Shown here piece after piece: positions 9,084 to 18,146 of a stretch of 64,000 nt of DNA. How positions within the stretch are numbered: position 1 is the first letter of the stretch; every line of letters starts with the position of its first letter. The notes under the pieces are model-generated. The model did not search any database. It saw nothing but the letters and a program-made list of their open reading frames with translations, and was not told the DNA's origin. Origin of the DNA: CAVVNC01 sp963750015. GTDB lineage: Bacteria > Desulfobacterota > Syntrophorhabdia > Syntrophorhabdales > WCHB1-27. Where the stretch lies: NCBI GenBank assembly GCA_963750015.1, contig CAVVPU010000257.1:14665-78664 (forward strand). Direction: 5' to 3'. The position numbers and the translations under genes were made by a program.

Positions 9084-9898
9084 GCGACGACACAAGGACA
9101 GCATCGGCATTTGCCAGTTCGTGGAACAACCTTCCTTCAGGTTCAGTATACACGACAGAACAGTTTGAGGACTGGTTCCTTCCTCTTCAAAAAAACGACA
9201 TTGAAGGAAAAGCCGTTCTGGAGCTCGGTTGCGGGAATGCGAGCTTGATGGTTCATGTGGCAGGCTGGAACCCATCTTCTTTGGAGGGGGTGGACCTCGG
9301 CGACTCCGTGATTTCCGCACGAAGGAACATGGGCGCAACCGGATTTGAGAAGTGGTCCGTCGTCCAAGAGGATCTCACAAGGTACAAAGGAAGCGGTTCC
9401 GATGTGGTTTATTGCATAGGCGTCCTCCATCACCTTGAGGACCCCAAAAGCGGTCTCGATGCGGTGATCGCAAACGTGAAGCCTGGTGGTCGGTTTCATT
9501 GTTGGGTCTATGGCAAGGAGGGAAACCGGCTTATTACTCATGTAGTGGATCCTCTCAGAAGAGTTGTCTCCAAGTTTCCGTGGTGGGTGACAAAGTATCT
9601 TGCAGCAACCCCTCTCGTATTCCCCTATTTCCTGTATGCGAAAGTCCTGTCCCTTCTCCCGCGTTGGGTTTGGTTGAAGAAGTTGCCTCTCTATGATTAC
9701 AGCCTGTGGATCGCCAGGCGCTCCTTCAGCTTCTTTCGGCATGTTGCGTTCGATCAGCTTGTGACGCCGCGAACCGTCTATCTCGACCGACGCACTATCG
9801 AAAACTGGCTTGCCGATTGCCCAAACGTCGATCCGAGTAGCGTCTACGTGCTCACGCGGAACGGCAACTCGTGGAAGTTCGGTGGCCGGGTTTTGTGA
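9053..9898 (+). CDS. Class I SAM-dependent methyltransferase
   Basis: Residues about 45-160 form a Rossmann methyltransferase domain: motif I is VLELGCGNASL, followed by LEGVDLGDSVISARRN and the post-motif DVVYCIGVLHHLEDP, then VKPGGRFHCWVYGKEGN. The C-terminal half, with PLRRVVSKFPWW and an LVTPRTVYL-like segment, resembles the tail of the methyltransferase at 19850. The frame opens upstream at 9029, but ATG 9053 is the more likely start and overlaps the end of asnB by about 30 bases. The substrate is unknown; a sugar or lipid-linked glycan is likely from context. Confidence 0.8.
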   Translation: MEQTGPDSGVSDDTRTASAFASSWNNLPSGSVYTTEQFEDWFLPLQKNDIEGKAVLELGCGNASLMVHVAGWNPSSLEGVDLGDSVISARRNMGATGFEKWSVVQEDLTRYKGSGSDVVYCIGVLHHLEDPKSGLDAVIANVKPGGRFHCWVYGKEGNRLITHVVDPLRRVVSKFPWWVTKYLAATPLVFPYFLYAKVLSLLPRWVWLKKLPLYDYSLWIARRSFSFFRHVAFDQLVTPRTVYLDRRTIENWLADCPNVDPSSVYVLTRNGNSWKFGGRVL

Positions 9899-11022
9899 AT
9901 CTCCTGCTTGCCAATTACGAATATCCCCCGATTGGCGGCGGCGCAGGTAACGCGACGTTCTATCTATCTAGGGCTTTTTACAAAAAGGGGATCAGCACAG
10001 TAATCCTGACTTCATCTTTCGCTGGCTTAAGGGGATACAGAGAAGAAGAAGGACTTCATGTGTATAGGGTCCCCGCTCTTAGAAGATCCGCGGACAGGGC
10101 GCGGGTAATGGAAATGATGCTTTTTCCGGCTGCCGCGGCGACTCGCGCCAGTCGTCTCGTCCAGAAGCACCACATAGACAAAACGATGGCGTTCTTCACC
10201 CTGCCTTCAGGCATTTTGGCTTATTGGATGAAAAAGAAGTACGGGATACCGTACCTGATTCTTCTAAGGGGCGGTGATGTCCCCGGGCACGTGTCCGAAC
10301 TTGACAGGATTCATCGAATTATAAGACCGATGAGGCGCCTGATTCTGAGAAACGCGTCAGTCATCGTTGCGAACGATGAAGGATTGGCAGATCGATCCAT
10401 GGCCGCAGATCCATTTCCCGTAAGCGTCATACCTAACGGGGTCGACGCAGACTATTTTGCTCCCGAGGAGCATAAAAGGCAAGCCGATAGCTTCACTATT
10501 CTCTTTGTAGGGCGGTTTGTGAAGGACAAGAATCTCTTTTATCTATTGGATCAATGTTCGAAGCTAAAATCGGCGTTCCCTGGAAAAGTGTCGCTGAGAA
10601 TGGTGGGAGACGGGCCCCAGAGGGAAGACCTGAAAACGCATGCCGCCAGAATTGGGCTTGAAGAATCAGTGACATGGCATGGATGGAGTGAAAAGGAGCA
10701 GCTGAGAGAACTGTATGCGACTTCGAGTTGCTTCGTGAACCCGTCGCTCTACGAGGGCATGCCCAACACCGTGCTGGAGGCGATGGCGAGCGCATTGCCC
10801 GTAGTAGCAAGTGACATACCGGGAAACAATACCCTGGTGAAGGATGGTCGGAATGGATATGTTTTTGATCTCAGTAAGCCTGATGCCTGTTTTGATGCCT
10901 TGGTGAGCATAGCGCGAGATCCCGAGAGCGCCTCAAAGATGGGGGTCGATGGTAGACAGAGGGCGGTAGACGACTATTCCTGGGATAGCATTGCGGAAAG
11001 ATTCATGGGGTTGCTCTCTTGA
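9895..11022 (+). CDS. GT4-family glycosyltransferase
   Basis: The protein has the GT-B layout of GT4 retaining transferases. The N-terminal domain carries the glycine-rich acceptor loop PPIGGGAGNAT. The C-terminal domain has VIPNGVDADYF, FVGRFVKDKN, and the donor-binding PSLYEGMPNTVLEAMASALPVVAS with the E-x7-E pattern, followed by GRNGYVFD. The frame opens at 9871, but GTG 9895 overlaps the stop of the preceding methyltransferase as GTGA and places the conserved N-terminus NLLLANYEYPP directly after it, so I prefer that start. It probably acts at the cytoplasmic face in chain assembly. Confidence 0.85.
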   Translation: MNLLLANYEYPPIGGGAGNATFYLSRAFYKKGISTVILTSSFAGLRGYREEEGLHVYRVPALRRSADRARVMEMMLFPAAAATRASRLVQKHHIDKTMAFFTLPSGILAYWMKKKYGIPYLILLRGGDVPGHVSELDRIHRIIRPMRRLILRNASVIVANDEGLADRSMAADPFPVSVIPNGVDADYFAPEEHKRQADSFTILFVGRFVKDKNLFYLLDQCSKLKSAFPGKVSLRMVGDGPQREDLKTHAARIGLEESVTWHGWSEKEQLRELYATSSCFVNPSLYEGMPNTVLEAMASALPVVASDIPGNNTLVKDGRNGYVFDLSKPDACFDALVSIARDPESASKMGVDGRQRAVDDYSWDSIAERFMGLLS

Positions 11023-11032
11023 GCCGGTGAGA

Positions 11033-12013
11033 ATGAAGAGGTTCAAAAAAGTAGCCATGTTGATCGGCAAATGCCTGCTATCAGCTGTCCTGGTCTTCCT
11101 CGTCTTGAGAAAAGCTGATGTGACAGAAGTCGTATCCCGGGTCAGGAGCGTGGGGTGGTTTTTCCCGGGAGCGGCCTTGACGTGCTTCGTGGCTGCCGTC
11201 TTTCTGGCAGCGCGTCGCTGGCAAATACTTTCTGGTGGGTTACTTTCATACGCGCAGACTCTGAAATACTCGTGGATCGGGGTGTTCTACGGTGCGATCC
11301 TGCCGGGGGCAGTTTCCGGCGACGTGGCCAAGGGCGCCTCGCTGGCTCTCAAGAACAAGGATACCCGCGTCGGTGAGCTACCACTGTCGATAGCAATGGA
11401 TAGAATCATCGGCCTCTACGTCCTGCTCATTTTCTTTGTCATAAGTTGTGCCATTCTTGCTCTTGGTGCCGGCCGGTTGGATCCCACCTTGAGAAAGCTC
11501 GGCATGTACGGATTGATTGCCGGAAGCGTAGTACTGTTGTTGGTAGCCTGTGGGGCAGGTCTATTAGGAAAAGCGCTCGGCGGCCGCGAGATAGGCGCTC
11601 GCCCCCCCAACAGAATCAGGGCTTTCTTCAGTCAGACCCTTGATACTCTTCTGCTTTACAGGCGCCGGCCACGCTTACTTCTAAAGGCCGCAGGATACAG
11701 CATCGTCATGCACTGCATGGGTGTGATGTCATATTATCTTGTAATTCGAGGGCTGAACGTGGGCTGTCGTACGGTGGAGGTGGTGGTGTTCTACTCCATA
11801 CTCGGAGTGCTGATCTCCCTGCCCGTGACCATATCTGGGCTTGGCTTGCGGGACTGGTTCTCCCTCACGTTTTTTCAGTCCTTCTGGGGTGACGGGCAGG
11901 CTGGTGTGGCTTTTGCCTGGGTAACGCTCGCTCTTTTAGTGGTGACGGCCATGGTGGGCGGCCTCGTTCAGATCGTCGATCTTTTTTGGCGGAAAACGAC
12001 TAGGGAGATTTAG
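11033..12013 (+). CDS. UPF0104/YbhN-like membrane protein (LPG synthase transmembrane domain family)
   Basis: About eight hydrophobic segments span the protein. The family pattern is visible as the N-terminal SAVLVFLVLRKAD, ARRWQILSGG, GAILPGAVSGDVAKG, the conserved SIAMDRIIGLYVLL, and the later ISLPVTISGLGLRDW. Members are related to the membrane half of lysyl-phosphatidylglycerol synthase/flippase and often accompany glycosyltransferases, but their activity is mostly undefined. ATG 11033 follows GGTGAG and is a better start than the earlier in-frame codon at 10991 inside the GT4 gene. Confidence 0.82.
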   Translation: MKRFKKVAMLIGKCLLSAVLVFLVLRKADVTEVVSRVRSVGWFFPGAALTCFVAAVFLAARRWQILSGGLLSYAQTLKYSWIGVFYGAILPGAVSGDVAKGASLALKNKDTRVGELPLSIAMDRIIGLYVLLIFFVISCAILALGAGRLDPTLRKLGMYGLIAGSVVLLLVACGAGLLGKALGGREIGARPPNRIRAFFSQTLDTLLLYRRRPRLLLKAAGYSIVMHCMGVMSYYLVIRGLNVGCRTVEVVVFYSILGVLISLPVTISGLGLRDWFSLTFFQSFWGDGQAGVAFAWVTLALLVVTAMVGGLVQIVDLFWRKTTREI

Positions 12014-12232
12014 AAAGCTGACCCTATAAAGGGGGAGGCCTAGGTTCCCGTCTCCAGGGACCTTTTACCGGCTGTCTTGAATGCCTGGAACGCGCTCCTG
12101 TCATACCTAATAGAACAGGACCGAATGATTGATATGGTTCTCCAGAGGAAGAGCCAAAACGAGATATGCCGGAGCACAAATATCAGGTTTGACATTTCAA
12201 CGAATCCACCAAATACGGGCAGGTATTTATAA

Positions 12233-14617
12233 TTGTCAGTTCCAAATGAAAATCGATTCCCTCGGCCATATGGGAGTTGGAATCGGCCGTTAGTTGAATG
12301 GATTGGTCTGGCCGCGATATTGGCCGCTTTCATTTTCACGCGCCTTCCGTTGTGGTCAGGCTATTTCGTACCGCTTTTCGCCTACGACTCGGTCACTTAC
12401 TTCTCGCTGGCCCACGACATCAGTTCCCGAGTCTGGCCACTGTTCGATCAGCGCACTCCCGGTTATCCTCTGTTTCTTTGGGCAGCCCTGGCGATTTTCG
12501 GAAGCATAAAATGGGTTCTCATACTCCAGAACATGGGGACCCTGCTCGCAGCCTGCCTGATTTATCTTTGCTCTGTCCGACCCGGCCGGTTGTTGATTGC
12601 GCCGTTCGCCTTATTTGCCTCCCTTAGCATAGTATACTCGTCCGAAGGACTCCTCTACAACATGTGGCTGCTTCCCGAGAGCCTATACGCGAATGCACTG
12701 ATGGCTGCCTTAGCGGCTCTCGTATTTGGGTTCCGGACTGGCCGGTCGAGGCCATTCCTGCTTGCCTCACTGCTTATGGCGATCGCGATCCTCCTTCGTC
12801 CCGCCGGAATGTTCCTTATCGTAATTTACGGCATCGTACTATTCGCAATCTGGAGGTTTAGATTCGGCAAGAAGCCGCTGCTTGCGTTCGCCCTCGCGTT
12901 TCCCCTGGTGCTTCTCTGTCTGGCCTCTTATAACAAGGCGACCTTCGATCGCTTCACGGTCTCTTCCTGGGGCGTCGTGAACCTTCTCGGGGCCACATAC
13001 ACGTTTTGGGAGACCTCGCCCGATTACCCCAATGAGGTGAACCGAGCCATCGAAAGGGTCGAGTCAAGGATAGAGCAGAAAGACCGAAGAACTCTAGTAG
13101 ACAGCACTGACCGCAGAGCGCTGTTGCCGATCTATGTCAAGGACTTCAATACCTCAGTGCAGCTCCTTGCCCCTGCCCTCCACGGAACATACTCGTCACG
13201 ACAGGAGTTATTGTACAAGATTTGCTTTGATGCCATTGCTGCCCACCCTCGGGCTTACGCCAAGTTCGTCCTGGTGAACTTTTGGCAGTTCATTTTTGCG
13301 GTGAATGATTGCACCAATGGGTACTACCAGTCGGTCGATTACGGATACGGGCTGATCTACGCTTCGAACTCACCTGTCAGGCTCGATGCCGCAAAATCAG
13401 GCATGAGGGAATACATGTGGCGCGAATATTACCGGCCTGTACCGAACAACCGGTTTGAGCTGACCGGGAAGCAGGGGCAGGATATTGCAAGGCGAGTGTC
13501 GGACAGCCGCTCGTTCAAGGCCTATGACGCATTTTGCGAACGGTGCTACGACCCCCTGTACAATGGCCGCCCATGGTTTTACATTCTCTTAGGGCTTGCC
13601 GTGTTATCTATCATGTTTCTTCTGTTTGGAAATCAAGAGTCGCGCAAGCGTGGAGCCGTGGGTGCCCTTGCCGTGTTATGCGTGCTGGGAGCGGCCGCAA
13701 CGGTGGCTTTGGTGGAATTTGCCTACGATCGTTACGAATTCCCGACGAGGTTCATCTACTACATGGCCCCTGCCCTGCTAATGTCGCTCATGATAGGCAA
13801 TCATGAAGATAGCAAGATTGCTGTCACCGAAAGAGCGCCGGAGGGCAACAACTTCCATTTTTGTCCGACGGGCGTCGACACAATGTCTTCAGAGCTTAAG
13901 TTCGCCGCCAATTACCACCGCTGGACAAATGATTGGATTGCGCCTTACGTAAAAGGAAGAGTGTTGGATATCGGAGGAGGCACCGGTAATCACATCGGGC
14001 TTTTACAAGACAACGAGCTGGTCTCCATTGACCTGTCGAGGGAATGCATCGACTACCTGAAGGAAAAACACGCCGACCATCCAAACTGGGACTTCTTGGT
14101 CGACGATGTCACCGATTCGCGGTCGGTCGATCGCCTCGGGCGGGGGAGCTTCGATACCGTGCTTTCATGCAACGTATTCGAGCACATAGAGGACGATCGG
14201 GCAGCCTTTGTCCACGCGAGGGAACTGCTTCGCCCTGGTGGCCGCCTTGTTCTCGTGCTTCCGGCCCATGGCGCGCTGTTCGGCCCCATGGACCGCCTCG
14301 CCGGACATTTTCGAAGATACGACCGGACCACAGTGCGAAAGCGTCTGGGCGAGGCGGGGTTCACCGAGCTGCGGCTGCGCTACGTGAACCTGGTAGGTGC
14401 AATCGGGTGGCTCGCGAACAATTTCCTGTTTCGCCACAAACATCTCTCCTCGAGCCGGATAAATCAGCAGATACGACTGTTCGACCGGTATCTCGTACCC
14501 GTATTGAGGGCGCTGGAGGGCAAGCGAAGTATGCCTTTCGGGCAGTCCATCGTGTGCGTCGCGGAGAAGCGCGACGAGGGACCTGAGGCGACATGGACCG
14601 GGCTAAGAGAACGATAG
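12233..14617 (+). CDS. Fusion of polytopic GT-C-like membrane protein with a C-terminal SAM methyltransferase
   Basis: Residues 1 to about 525 are polytopic, with an early RLPLWSGYFVPLFAYDS loop and ITFSLAH-type segment recalling ArnT/PMT-like GT39 proteins. From Met551 (ATG 13883) the frame continues without a stop into a complete class I methyltransferase: VLDIGGGTGNH, VSIDLSRECIDYL, VLSCNVFEHIEDD, LLRPGGRLVLVLP. A decayed free-standing copy of this methyltransferase begins at 19411 with the same MSSELK, so the fusion may be secondary, or translation may also start internally at 13883. The frame opens with TTG 12233 behind a weak ribosome binding site. The C-terminus overlaps the remnant that follows by 25 bases. 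Confidence 0.75.
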   Translation: MSVPNENRFPRPYGSWNRPLVEWIGLAAILAAFIFTRLPLWSGYFVPLFAYDSVTYFSLAHDISSRVWPLFDQRTPGYPLFLWAALAIFGSIKWVLILQNMGTLLAACLIYLCSVRPGRLLIAPFALFASLSIVYSSEGLLYNMWLLPESLYANALMAALAALVFGFRTGRSRPFLLASLLMAIAILLRPAGMFLIVIYGIVLFAIWRFRFGKKPLLAFALAFPLVLLCLASYNKATFDRFTVSSWGVVNLLGATYTFWETSPDYPNEVNRAIERVESRIEQKDRRTLVDSTDRRALLPIYVKDFNTSVQLLAPALHGTYSSRQELLYKICFDAIAAHPRAYAKFVLVNFWQFIFAVNDCTNGYYQSVDYGYGLIYASNSPVRLDAAKSGMREYMWREYYRPVPNNRFELTGKQGQDIARRVSDSRSFKAYDAFCERCYDPLYNGRPWFYILLGLAVLSIMFLLFGNQESRKRGAVGALAVLCVLGAAATVALVEFAYDRYEFPTRFIYYMAPALLMSLMIGNHEDSKIAVTERAPEGNNFHFCPTGVDTMSSELKFAANYHRWTNDWIAPYVKGRVLDIGGGTGNHIGLLQDNELVSIDLSRECIDYLKEKHADHPNWDFLVDDVTDSRSVDRLGRGSFDTVLSCNVFEHIEDDRAAFVHARELLRPGGRLVLVLPAHGALFGPMDRLAGHFRRYDRTTVRKRLGEAGFTELRLRYVNLVGAIGWLANNFLFRHKHLSSSRINQQIRLFDRYLVPVLRALEGKRSMPFGQSIVCVAEKRDEGPEATWTGLRER

Positions 14618-14747
14618 AAGATTTCGGCGATCAGTGGGTGCGTTATCGGGACAATAAGGTCTACTGTGGATCGTAGATCTTCTTGCCGACAAAGGTCTTG
14701 CGGATGCAAGGTTCACCGACATCCGGACGTACCACAGGCATGGCTAA
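14593..14747 (+). pseudogene. Internally deleted remnant of a methyltransferase (copy of the gene at 19850)
   Basis: ATG 14593 opens 27 codons (MDRAKRTIEDFG...) that match the segment beginning TDQGKRTIEDFG inside the 19850 gene, then hit TAG 14674. Directly after it, about 70 bases match only the far C-terminus of that gene (FTDIRTYHRHG against FTDIQTYHRHG), ending at TAA 14745. Roughly 600 bases between the short similar segments LLAD and LLAN are missing, removing the whole SAM-binding domain. The remnant shows that the methyltransferase pair following 13883 was once complete here. Confidence 0.8.
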
Positions 14748-14816
14748 GGTTGGGCAGTCTCCGGCAGCAAGCCGTCGGCCCTCTGAAGACAGACTATTCT
14801 GCCTCCTCGATCAATT

Positions 14817-16550
14817 ATGACTGAACTAAGAAAGAAATGGCACCATCTATCCGCGGTCGGGTGTGACCGCATGATGAGAAGGTCGCTTCACTCGAATGCC
14901 AGTATTGTGGGTGTCCTCAGCCTCATTCTGGGTTTTGGTGCGCTGGCGTGGCTCGTCCGACGCCTAGTAGTGCTTGCCGGCCGTCCGTTTGATTTTTCGA
15001 ATGCTCCTTTCAGTTTCGGCACTCCGGGTGCGCCATACTCGGATGCCCTTGGGCCCTGGGTATGGGGGGGGATTTGCTACCTCTTTCGTTTTACGATCCC
15101 TGAATTTATCTACAGGCCCTCGGTCGGGCTCTTCTGGGGCTCCATAATGGGCATCACGGGAAGAATATACACCATACCCCTTTGGTTCGCCCTCTGGTTT
15201 CTATCCGGTGTCGTGGCCTTGCTCTGGTTCACGCGAGGAAGCCGGATCGGACTAGTGATAGCCCTTTGGCTGTGCACGGCAAACCTTGTCTTCGAGGGCG
15301 GCTTGACCGGCCTCAATATCATGACCGACGCCGTCGACTTTCCGGCATGGGTGTTCACGGTGCTCGGAACACTGTTCGTCTTGTACGAATTCTCCGGGGA
15401 GAGAATCGAACTCCTCGGTTTGGCAGCCGGAAGCATTCTACTCGGCATCGCGGCCGCAATTCGGGGCCCGATGATGTTCGGAGCCCCCGTTATGCTCGCC
15501 GCCGGCTTTTTCGGCCGAAGACGATGGAGCATAGCGGCGCTCATCGTCGCCGTAGTCGCCTTCGGAGCACCCATCGCCGTTGACGTCGGCTTGCAGAAGT
15601 ACCACCACACAGTCAACAACGGAGTAGCCAGTTTATACTGCGCGTATGCCGATCCGACAGGCTCGTGGACTCCTGAGTGCAACGCGCGCTACCTCAGTGA
15701 ACGTCCTTCAACGAAGGAGGTTCTTGTCACATATATGCACACCGTGGTGACTCTGAAACGGGCGCCCGAACTTTTTCGTAGGGGCGCCGAACGCATCGAA
15801 ACCGACATACGAAGACTTGTCTCGGGAGAATTTTTCGTCATCGGGTTAGCTGCGCTCCTTAGTGGTCTCCTTATCATGATTCGCGGACCCGAGATAGAAT
15901 CGGGGGGAGGAGAAAGCCGCAGCAGGCGGAAGACGCACGCGCTTATGACACCGCTTCTGACTTTTCTCCTTATATCGGTCGCCGACATTGCAGTCTCCGC
16001 AACCTCCGGGGCTGTTGAAGAGGGTTTTGTAGTTGGACTTGTCTTCAGTCTCGCGCTTCTTTCCGCATTCCGCAGGCGCTGGATTGAGTTCGGCTTGATC
16101 GCGGCTTATATCGCGAGTGTCTTCTTTATGGTTATCACAGGCGTTTGGGCGCATGCAAGAATATCTGAAACCTTTGCCTTCCTCGTGTACCTCTCGACCA
16201 TTCTGCTCCTTATTCCCCGCTTCCCTTCACTGTTAACCCCGAGCCTTCGCTCGTTGCGAATACCGGCACTGGCGACGCTGACCATAATCGTCACGATGTA
16301 CACGGCAGTGCTCTGGTGGCCTGCCACTTTGCCAAGAACGTTTGCCCGGGACGTAAAGTCCCGGTCCGCAGCCATGAAGCTTTCCGAGGATGCTGCGTTG
16401 AACAGAAGCCTCTACATCAATGGTGATAGAGACATGTTCTACACACTATCCGATAATGTTCCCATCGGTAGCGTCCGGCCCTACCAGGTCCTACGCTACC
16501 CCGGCCTACTTTGGAATGATTCTTTTCTAAAGCCGAACGAGTTCCAGTAA
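14817..16550 (+). CDS. Polytopic membrane protein, GT-C-like, function unassigned
   Basis: The 577-residue protein has about twelve hydrophobic segments between residues 35 and 510 and a short soluble tail. An early extracytoplasmic loop (GAPYSDALGPWVWGG) has the position of the acidic catalytic loop of GT-C transferases, but the family cannot be fixed by eye. It ends six bases before a radical SAM gene, so the two are probably cotranscribed. Its last ~35 codons (VPIGSVRPYQ to SFLKPNEFQ) reappear as a decayed fragment on the other side of that radical SAM gene. Confidence 0.7.
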   Translation: MTELRKKWHHLSAVGCDRMMRRSLHSNASIVGVLSLILGFGALAWLVRRLVVLAGRPFDFSNAPFSFGTPGAPYSDALGPWVWGGICYLFRFTIPEFIYRPSVGLFWGSIMGITGRIYTIPLWFALWFLSGVVALLWFTRGSRIGLVIALWLCTANLVFEGGLTGLNIMTDAVDFPAWVFTVLGTLFVLYEFSGERIELLGLAAGSILLGIAAAIRGPMMFGAPVMLAAGFFGRRRWSIAALIVAVVAFGAPIAVDVGLQKYHHTVNNGVASLYCAYADPTGSWTPECNARYLSERPSTKEVLVTYMHTVVTLKRAPELFRRGAERIETDIRRLVSGEFFVIGLAALLSGLLIMIRGPEIESGGGESRSRRKTHALMTPLLTFLLISVADIAVSATSGAVEEGFVVGLVFSLALLSAFRRRWIEFGLIAAYIASVFFMVITGVWAHARISETFAFLVYLSTILLLIPRFPSLLTPSLRSLRIPALATLTIIVTMYTAVLWWPATLPRTFARDVKSRSAAMKLSEDAALNRSLYINGDRDMFYTLSDNVPIGSVRPYQVLRYPGLLWNDSFLKPNEFQ

Positions 16551-16555
16551 GAGTT

Positions 16556-18022
16556 ATGAAAGTCTTACTCATAAACCCCACTTACCATACCTTCTTCTCC
16601 CTCGGCTTGTCATTTGGAGAACCGCTAGGACTTGCCTATATTGCGGCGCTCATCGAGCGTGATACGAAGCACCGCGTCGAAATCCTTGACAGTGTCGGTT
16701 TGTCTCACGACTTCGACAAGAAGAATGATACGCTCAGGATAGGTTTGCCAGTGGGGGAGGTCCTGAACATGGTGAAGGAGAAAGAGCCGGACATTATCGG
16801 AGTCTCCCTCATTACTTCTTTGTATGCTCAGGAAATCATAGATTTTCTTAAGGAAATCAAGAAGATCAAGCCGGATGTCCAAATTATGGTGGGCGGTGCC
16901 CACGCAACCCTTGAATGGGCAAGGTGCATTGAGGAGTCCGCTATCGACATCATTGTCATGGGCGAGGGGGAGAGGACAGTTGTCGAGCTCCTCGAGAGCA
17001 TGGAGACGGGGTCCCCCCTTGAATCAGTTAAAGGGATCGTATTTAAAGATAAGGGCGGAGTGCCGATCAAGACCGCAGGAAGAGAACCGATTGATGTGGA
17101 GACCCTTCCCTTTCCCGCCCGTCATCTCTTGCCGATGGGCAACTATTTCAGGTACCGCCCGAGATATTACTACATGAGGCACCCGGTCGCGTCCATCATA
17201 ACGAGCCGGGCCTGTCCTTTCAATTGTATTTTTTGCAGCACTACGTTGTTATGGGGAAGGAAATACAGGGGAAACTCCCCAAAGAAAGTTGTCGATGAAA
17301 TGGCACACTTGCACGATACGTACGGTGTTCGCGAATTTCTGATTAATGATGATAGCTTTATCGCAGATAGGCCTCGTGTGATTGGAATATGCGATGAAAT
17401 CATAAACCGCGGATTGGACATTCGTTACCAGATTCCGCCCGGCGTCAATCTCCATTTGCTCGATGAAGAACTGCTCCTCAAGCTCAAGCGAAGCGGTCTG
17501 TACGTCATTAACCCACAATTTGAGACAGGGGACCCAAAAACTGTAAAATACATCCGGAAACCGATCGATCTGACGAAAGGTGCTGAGATTATCGACAAGG
17601 CCAATCGGCTCGGTCTATGGACAAAAACGAATATTATCCTTGGATTTCCGAACGAGACAAAAGAAGATATCGAGACTACCCTTCAATTTGTCGAGAAACT
17701 CGGTGTGGATGCGGCAGATTTTGTGTTACCCATCGTCTACTCCCATACCGACCTTGGTAAAGACTACATAAAGCTTGGGTTGATGGCACCGGATCAAACC
17801 GCTGCACGAACATGCGATTCGCTGCACTTTACGAAAGAGCAACTGGAAGAGATAAGACTTTCTGCAATCCGCCGATTTAATAAAGCAAGGATGCGAAGGT
17901 TTCTCAGTCCAAGTTATGTGTTCTTCGGCTTTCTTCCCAAGATAAATAGCGCCGAGAAGCTTTGGCTTTTTGTGCGCCGCATGTGGTACGGGGCTTTTCA
18001 GCGTTTCTACAGAAATATATGA
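16556..18022 (+). CDS. B12-binding-domain radical SAM protein
   Basis: The N-terminal ~140 residues fold like a cobalamin-binding Rossmann domain: KVLLINPTYHTFF, GLAYIAALIE, VGGAHATLEWA, IDIIVMGEGE. The radical SAM core follows with the 4Fe-4S cysteines C220, C224 and C227 in SRACPFNCIFCS and a downstream DDSFIADRPR. C-terminal residues 400-488 are basic. Proteins of this architecture carry out C- or P-methylation and other radical reactions on sugars, lipids and peptides. This is one of three such genes in the locus. The ATG directly follows the upstream stop. Confidence 0.87.
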   Translation: MKVLLINPTYHTFFSLGLSFGEPLGLAYIAALIERDTKHRVEILDSVGLSHDFDKKNDTLRIGLPVGEVLNMVKEKEPDIIGVSLITSLYAQEIIDFLKEIKKIKPDVQIMVGGAHATLEWARCIEESAIDIIVMGEGERTVVELLESMETGSPLESVKGIVFKDKGGVPIKTAGREPIDVETLPFPARHLLPMGNYFRYRPRYYYMRHPVASIITSRACPFNCIFCSTTLLWGRKYRGNSPKKVVDEMAHLHDTYGVREFLINDDSFIADRPRVIGICDEIINRGLDIRYQIPPGVNLHLLDEELLLKLKRSGLYVINPQFETGDPKTVKYIRKPIDLTKGAEIIDKANRLGLWTKTNIILGFPNETKEDIETTLQFVEKLGVDAADFVLPIVYSHTDLGKDYIKLGLMAPDQTAARTCDSLHFTKEQLEEIRLSAIRRFNKARMRRFLSPSYVFFGFLPKINSAEKLWLFVRRMWYGAFQRFYRNI

Positions 18023-18029
18023 TTCTTCT

Positions 18030-18140
18030 TTCAAAGTTAGCGGATGGATGCCCATCGGAAGCGTCAGACATTACCGGAGCTTGCGCCATCCCGATCGTCT
18101 TTAGAACGCTTCTTTTCTCGAGCCGAACGAATTCGAGGAA
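18030..18140 (+). pseudogene. Remnant of the 3' end of a gene like the membrane protein at 14817
   Basis: Read in the frame of ATG 18048, this stretch gives MPIGSVRHYRSLRHPDRL, then TAG, then NASFLEPNEFEE. The intact gene ends VPIGSVRPYQVLRYPGLLW NDSFLKPNEFQ, so the TAG replaces a tryptophan codon. At least 30 residues align without gaps. The fragment lies just after the radical SAM gene, whereas the intact copy lies just before it. It runs in frame into the acyltransferase ORF. Confidence 0.7.
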
Positions 18141-18146
18141 AAAGTC

